Shown here: piece by piece, positions 61,177 to 64,000 of the stretch
Position numbering within the stretch: the stretch's first letter is position 1
Layout of the letters: each line of letters starts with the position of its first letter
Assembly: GCA_047975025.1 (NCBI GenBank)
Contig: JBKECY010000020.1
Coordinates: 40,426 to 104,425, forward strand
Reading direction: 5' to 3'
Origin: JBKECY01 sp047975025
Lineage (GTDB): Bacteria; Bacillota; Clostridia; Lachnospirales; Lachnospiraceae
Length of the DNA stretch: 64,000 nt
The notes under the pieces: model-generated
Databases searched by the model: none
What the model saw: only the letters and a program-made list of their open reading frames with translations
What the model was told of the DNA's origin: nothing
Made by a program: the position numbers and the translations under genes

Positions 61177-62229
61177 CTACATAGAGCACAAAAACGCATT
61201 GTCCAGGGATACTACGATTTCAGTACGTTTGCTCCCCGCGTAATGCCCTCTCTTATATGGAATTTGATGCTCCGACAACAAGGTACAGATTTCATAGATT
61301 GTATTTTGCTCCCCCCGGCGGTCTGCATCATCTACAAATATACAAAAGCTCTTGCTCAGACATTCCGGAAGCAAAGACAAAATGTCCATTCTTGCATAAA
61401 CATCCGCGGCATAACCAAAGGGACCATCAACACATATAAGATCGAATTTCTTTCCCTGTAAATGCTCATTAAAACTTTGATAACACACCACTTTGTCATC
61501 GGATTTAAAGCTCATCTCTCCCAGCTCAAGATGCAGTATGCCGGTGCGCTCCGATACCTCGGTTTCTGTTTTGAAGAAGTCAATCCAAGAAGCATCGTGC
61601 TCAACGACAATATGCTGTACTTCCTTATGCTGTGCAACATACTGCGCCATCATTTTGGTTGTCTGTCCCAACCCCAATTCCAGGATACTGACAGGCTTAA
61701 CCGAATCTATGGTCCGATATAGCGCATATAAGAACGGATACCCTGCCGCCCAACGCCCCAGTGAAAAGGATTTATTAGCAAGCCATGTGCTCCCACTGAT
61801 TGTGTCCTTAAATACTTCGGACCAGACAATTTCATTCAAAATTTTATCTGTTCCTCTGCTATCTTCTACAACCTTTTCTAACAATAGTTTACTTTGCATT
61901 GAAATCTCTTTATGTTCAATAAATTCTTGTTGTCTGGCGGCGGCTTCCTGTATTTGTGCACTGCTTACTTTCTCAATCAAATCAGTGAATGTCTGCTGTT
62001 TGATCTGCATTGCTTCCATTTGCGTTGCAATGTTTTTGAGTTCAGCAAACTCTTGTTGCCTGGCGGCTGCTTCTTGCTCTTGTGCACTGTTGATCTTTTC
62101 TGCCAGTTCGGTTACAAATGCCAACTGATGGCTTTGCTCATTATAATTTCGGTTAATTTTCTCCATCGCCCATTCAAATGAGCGCATTGGTGTCGGCAAA
62201 AACCTCTTGAGGATTTTCTTAATGTTCAC
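61177..62229 (-). CDS. Methyltransferase-like protein with N-terminal coiled coil
   Basis: A 350-residue protein. Residues about 25-125 form a heptad-rich coiled coil containing a duplicated segment, EKINSAQEQEAAARQQEF and EKVSSAQIQEAAARQQEF, 42 residues apart. The C-terminal half resembles class I SAM-dependent methyltransferases (VSILELGLGQTTKMMAQYV, VEHD, FDLICVDGPFGYAADVYARMDIL), although the glycine motif is only partly canonical. It follows the glycosyltransferase pseudogene and probably modifies a surface glycan. The exact reaction is unknown. Confidence 0.7.
   Translation of the reverse strand: MNIKKILKRFLPTPMRSFEWAMEKINRNYNEQSHQLAFVTELAEKINSAQEQEAAARQQEFAELKNIATQMEAMQIKQQTFTDLIEKVSSAQIQEAAARQQEFIEHKEISMQSKLLLEKVVEDSRGTDKILNEIVWSEVFKDTISGSTWLANKSFSLGRWAAGYPFLYALYRTIDSVKPVSILELGLGQTTKMMAQYVAQHKEVQHIVVEHDASWIDFFKTETEVSERTGILHLELGEMSFKSDDKVVCYQSFNEHLQGKKFDLICVDGPFGYAADVYARMDILSLLPECLSKSFCIFVDDADRRGEQNTIYEICTLLSEHQIPYKRGHYAGSKRTEIVVSLDNAFLCSM
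61921..62100 (-). repeat. Two 54-bp in-frame repeats, 126 bp apart, in the coiled-coil gene
   Basis: The segments 62047-62100 and 61921-61974 encode nearly the same 18 residues (AQxQEAAARQQEF core) at a distance of 126 bp, exactly six heptads, which keeps the coiled-coil register. Confidence 0.8.
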
Positions 62230-62248
62230 AATGCATCCTCCCCCCTTT

Positions 62249-63881
62249 TCATCCGAAGAATCTCTGCTTTATATAGCGTACTGTATACCGAATCCCATGC
62301 TCTTTAATACAGTTTATGCCGCCTCGTATCTTACCCAGAAGTCGCTTTGGCAGACTTACTTTTTTTACCTTTTGCAGCCTTTCTATCCTCTTTAACCGCT
62401 TTATCAATTTCTGCTTTTCTAATTTAAACGCTGTCGAATCAGCGATCTGCACGACTCCTTTGTAAATGGTGTATGCCAGAATTGAATCATATACCGAAGA
62501 ATAGACAGGTATTTTTCTCTCGCTTACAGGGAGGGAACTATAGCAGCCGGCTGTCAATTTATAATACTTGTCAACCTCTTGGAAGATTCTCTCAATCGTT
62601 GTGCTTTCTAAATTGATATTGATGGCTGTTCACATATTCCAGAAACCCAATCAGACAGGTAAAATACCCTTCAAAATTTTTATATTCCTTTTGAGAAGTC
62701 ATCGTTGAATTCGCACGAACCCGGCGTTTAAAAAGTATATCGCTGATATGCATGGCCGCTGCCGCCGTTAAGAGTACCTGAAATGAAAACAGATTATCCT
62801 CGTGTATAATCCCCTCTCGAAATACAATAGCGTTCTTTTGCAAAAATTCGCGCCGAATAAACTGCAGACAGGGGGATACTTTATAATCATAATTTTCCAG
62901 CATTTGCAGATAGAGCTGTTCGCCGGAATAAACGCCATTGTATGCGGCTTTTCGCAAATAATATTGTTTGTAAACCGGATGCTTCTCTTCCAGCTCTTTA
63001 CTTTCATAAAAGGAAGTTCCATCGAATAAGAGCAGCTCCAACGCATGCTTCGTTGCCTCCAGCGCCATTTTACTTAACCCGGTAATAACACACAGGTCAT
63101 CACTGTCAAAAAAATACAAATATTGCCCTGAAGCATGCTCTACCCCAACGTTCCTGGCTGCCGACTGTCCTTTGTTTGCTTGTGACAGAACACGAATTCT
63201 GGAATCTTTGGCTGCATAACGGTTAAGAATCTCAAGTGATTCGTCCGTTGAGCCATCATTAACACATATGATTTCTATGGTGTCCAATGTCTGTTCTTGT
63301 ATTGACTGCAGACTTTCTTCCAGGTATTTCGCTGAATTAAACACCGGCATAATGACTGAAACGATTGGAGTCGTACTGTCACGCAGGCTCTTTAGTATGG
63401 CCAGCCTTTTCTCCACCTCCAGTTCAATTACCGCAAGCCCGGGAAACTTTTCTACTATCTGAAGGTAATAGGCATACCACTCTGATGCTAACGGAGCCTC
63501 CGCATGTTTCCAAGGCTTATCCTTTGAGGAAAAGTGTACCACTACGGCATCTAAAAGTGCTTCCCGTAGATTCTGATACTCTGTTTGATACGTTTCATTT
63601 ATCTCTTCCATCGTATATTTGTCACGAGAGCGAACCAGATTTACATACAGGAAATTGTATTTAATTGGCAAAAACAGGATTTTGTTGTCAAACACAAGAT
63701 TTAGTACATTTTGATCCATAAGCATGGAATCTTGTATTCTGCGCTTCGTTTCAATCAGAACCTCTGCTGTATGATCGCGGCGCATCTGCTCTAAATTCAG
63801 CAGCATAACTCCCGAGTTAAAATAATTCGACACTTTTCGCACATATTCATGCTTATAATATATGGATCCACTGTCTATGAC
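62249..63881 (-). pseudogene. GT8-GT2 glycosyltransferase, 5'-truncated and frameshifted
   Basis: Remnant of a large two-domain glycosyltransferase. From the right it starts in the C-terminal part of a GT8 domain (YFNSGVMLLNLEQMRRD, LMDQNVLN, VVHFSSKDKPW), with no start codon or GT8 N-terminus because an IS-like end adjoins at about 63882. It continues into a GT2 domain (IVSVIMPVFNSAKYLEESLQSIQEQ, CVNDGSTDES, FFDSDD). The frame stops at 62592, while another frame, open from 62629 down to 62249, continues the protein (NLESTTIERIFQEVDKYY ... YIKQRFFG). The shift therefore lies within 62592-62632. A GTG at 63842 could start a shortened product, but that would lack half of GT8. Confidence 0.78.
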
Positions 63882-64000
63882 TGGAGTGCCCCCCGATCTT
63901 TGTACCAGTGGAAGAGTTAGTTTTGATATGATAAACTAACAAAAAGGAGCAGTACAAAAATGGGAAAAGCAAGGTACACAACGGAGCAAATCATCGTCAA
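63882..64000 (+). mobile_element. Left end of an IS3-like insertion sequence (continues beyond window)
   Basis: The glycosyltransferase frame is interrupted near TGGAGTGCCCCCCGATC, which has the TG...CCCC look of IS3-family ends. A transposase start follows 60-80 bp later. The right end and any target duplication are outside the window, so the exact boundary is tentative. Confidence 0.6.
63960..64000 (+). CDS. IS3-family transposase OrfA (first 13 codons)
   Basis: ATG at 63960 with AAAAAGGAG upstream; the visible residues MGKARYTTEQIIV match the N-terminal helix-turn-helix opening of IS3-group OrfA proteins (x-R-Y-T-x-EQII). The rest lies outside the window. Confidence 0.7.
   Translation, partial: MGKARYTTEQIIV

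Noticed and set aside
63842..63842. GTG at 63842 as the true start of the glycosyltransferase
   Set aside because: The frame continues upstream with codons to the IS boundary, and the protein from this GTG would begin inside the GT8 fold.
1..64000. CRISPR arrays, tRNA or rRNA genes, prophage
   Set aside because: No regularly spaced repeats, no tRNA cloverleaf with CCA-type ends and no phage genes were seen while reading both strands; a tRNA scan was not possible here.

Overview
This window reads as chromosome of an anaerobic low-to-mid GC Firmicute, most likely a Lachnospiraceae-type clostridium. The basis is gene content: type I glutamine synthetase followed by an ANTAR regulator, HydF of [FeFe]-hydrogenase maturation, a pyrophosphate-type phosphofructokinase, many CUT1/CUT2 sugar ABC transporters with YesM/YesN-type two-component systems, and a preQ1-I riboswitch upstream of queT. 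The genus is not determined. No rRNA, tRNA, CRISPR array or prophage was seen. The only mobile element is the start of an IS3-like element at the right edge.

Layout. 1-2400 (minus): dapF (cut by the window edge), an ANTAR protein with a degenerate receiver, and glnA. 2540-6730 (minus): aspA and hydF nearly touching, preceded by a membrane-anchored HtrA protease. 6855-15113 (minus): an envelope block with glmS, three glycosyltransferase genes, an LCP-family ligase and a polyprenyl-phosphate sugar-1-phosphate transferase. 15303-15824 (plus): nitroreductase. 15889-23458 (minus): a ribose-class ABC transporter preceded by a response regulator, a histidine kinase without a sensor domain and a tandem ABC protein that has lost its catalytic motifs. 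23568-26253 (minus): queT under a preQ1 riboswitch, an MFS carrier and a GDPD-family phosphodiesterase.

26374-33154 (plus) is a zinc-homeostasis region. Two promoters, each followed by a copy of a 17-bp inverted-repeat operator, drive (i) a small HxH/CxxC membrane protein, a ZnuA-like lipoprotein, a COG0523 GTPase-permease fusion and a DUF1980 membrane protein, and (ii) a Fur/Zur-family repressor, ZnuC-like ATPase, ZnuB-like permease and a zinc-type cell-wall amidase.

33154-37109 holds glutamate-cysteine ligase, an iron alcohol dehydrogenase and PPi-type phosphofructokinase. 37256-46220 (minus) is one long L-arabinose operon: ChvE/Ggu-type transporter, araR, araA, araB and araD, read from a strong promoter surrounded by GTAC-centred candidate operators. 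46558-50311 (minus) is an amino-acid-oxidation module (RidA-like protein, 2Fe-2S protein, FAD/4Fe-4S subunit, BFD protein, DadA-like subunit) with a divergent LysR regulator. 51544-60795 is a sugar-utilisation locus: SGNH hydrolase, putative GHL6-type glycoside hydrolase and CUT1 transporter, divergent from a YesM/YesN system. 60798-64000 holds an MGMT-like protein, a coiled-coil methyltransferase-like protein, and a GT8-GT2 glycosyltransferase pseudogene that is frameshifted and cut by the IS3-like element.

The two best candidates for undescribed biology are the catalytically dead tandem ABC protein placed between a sensorless kinase and a sugar transporter, and the COG0523-permease fusion inside the zinc regulon. 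Start codons were moved from the longest open frame wherever a ribosome-binding site or family alignment favoured an internal start. All functional calls come from reading the sequence; no database search was run.
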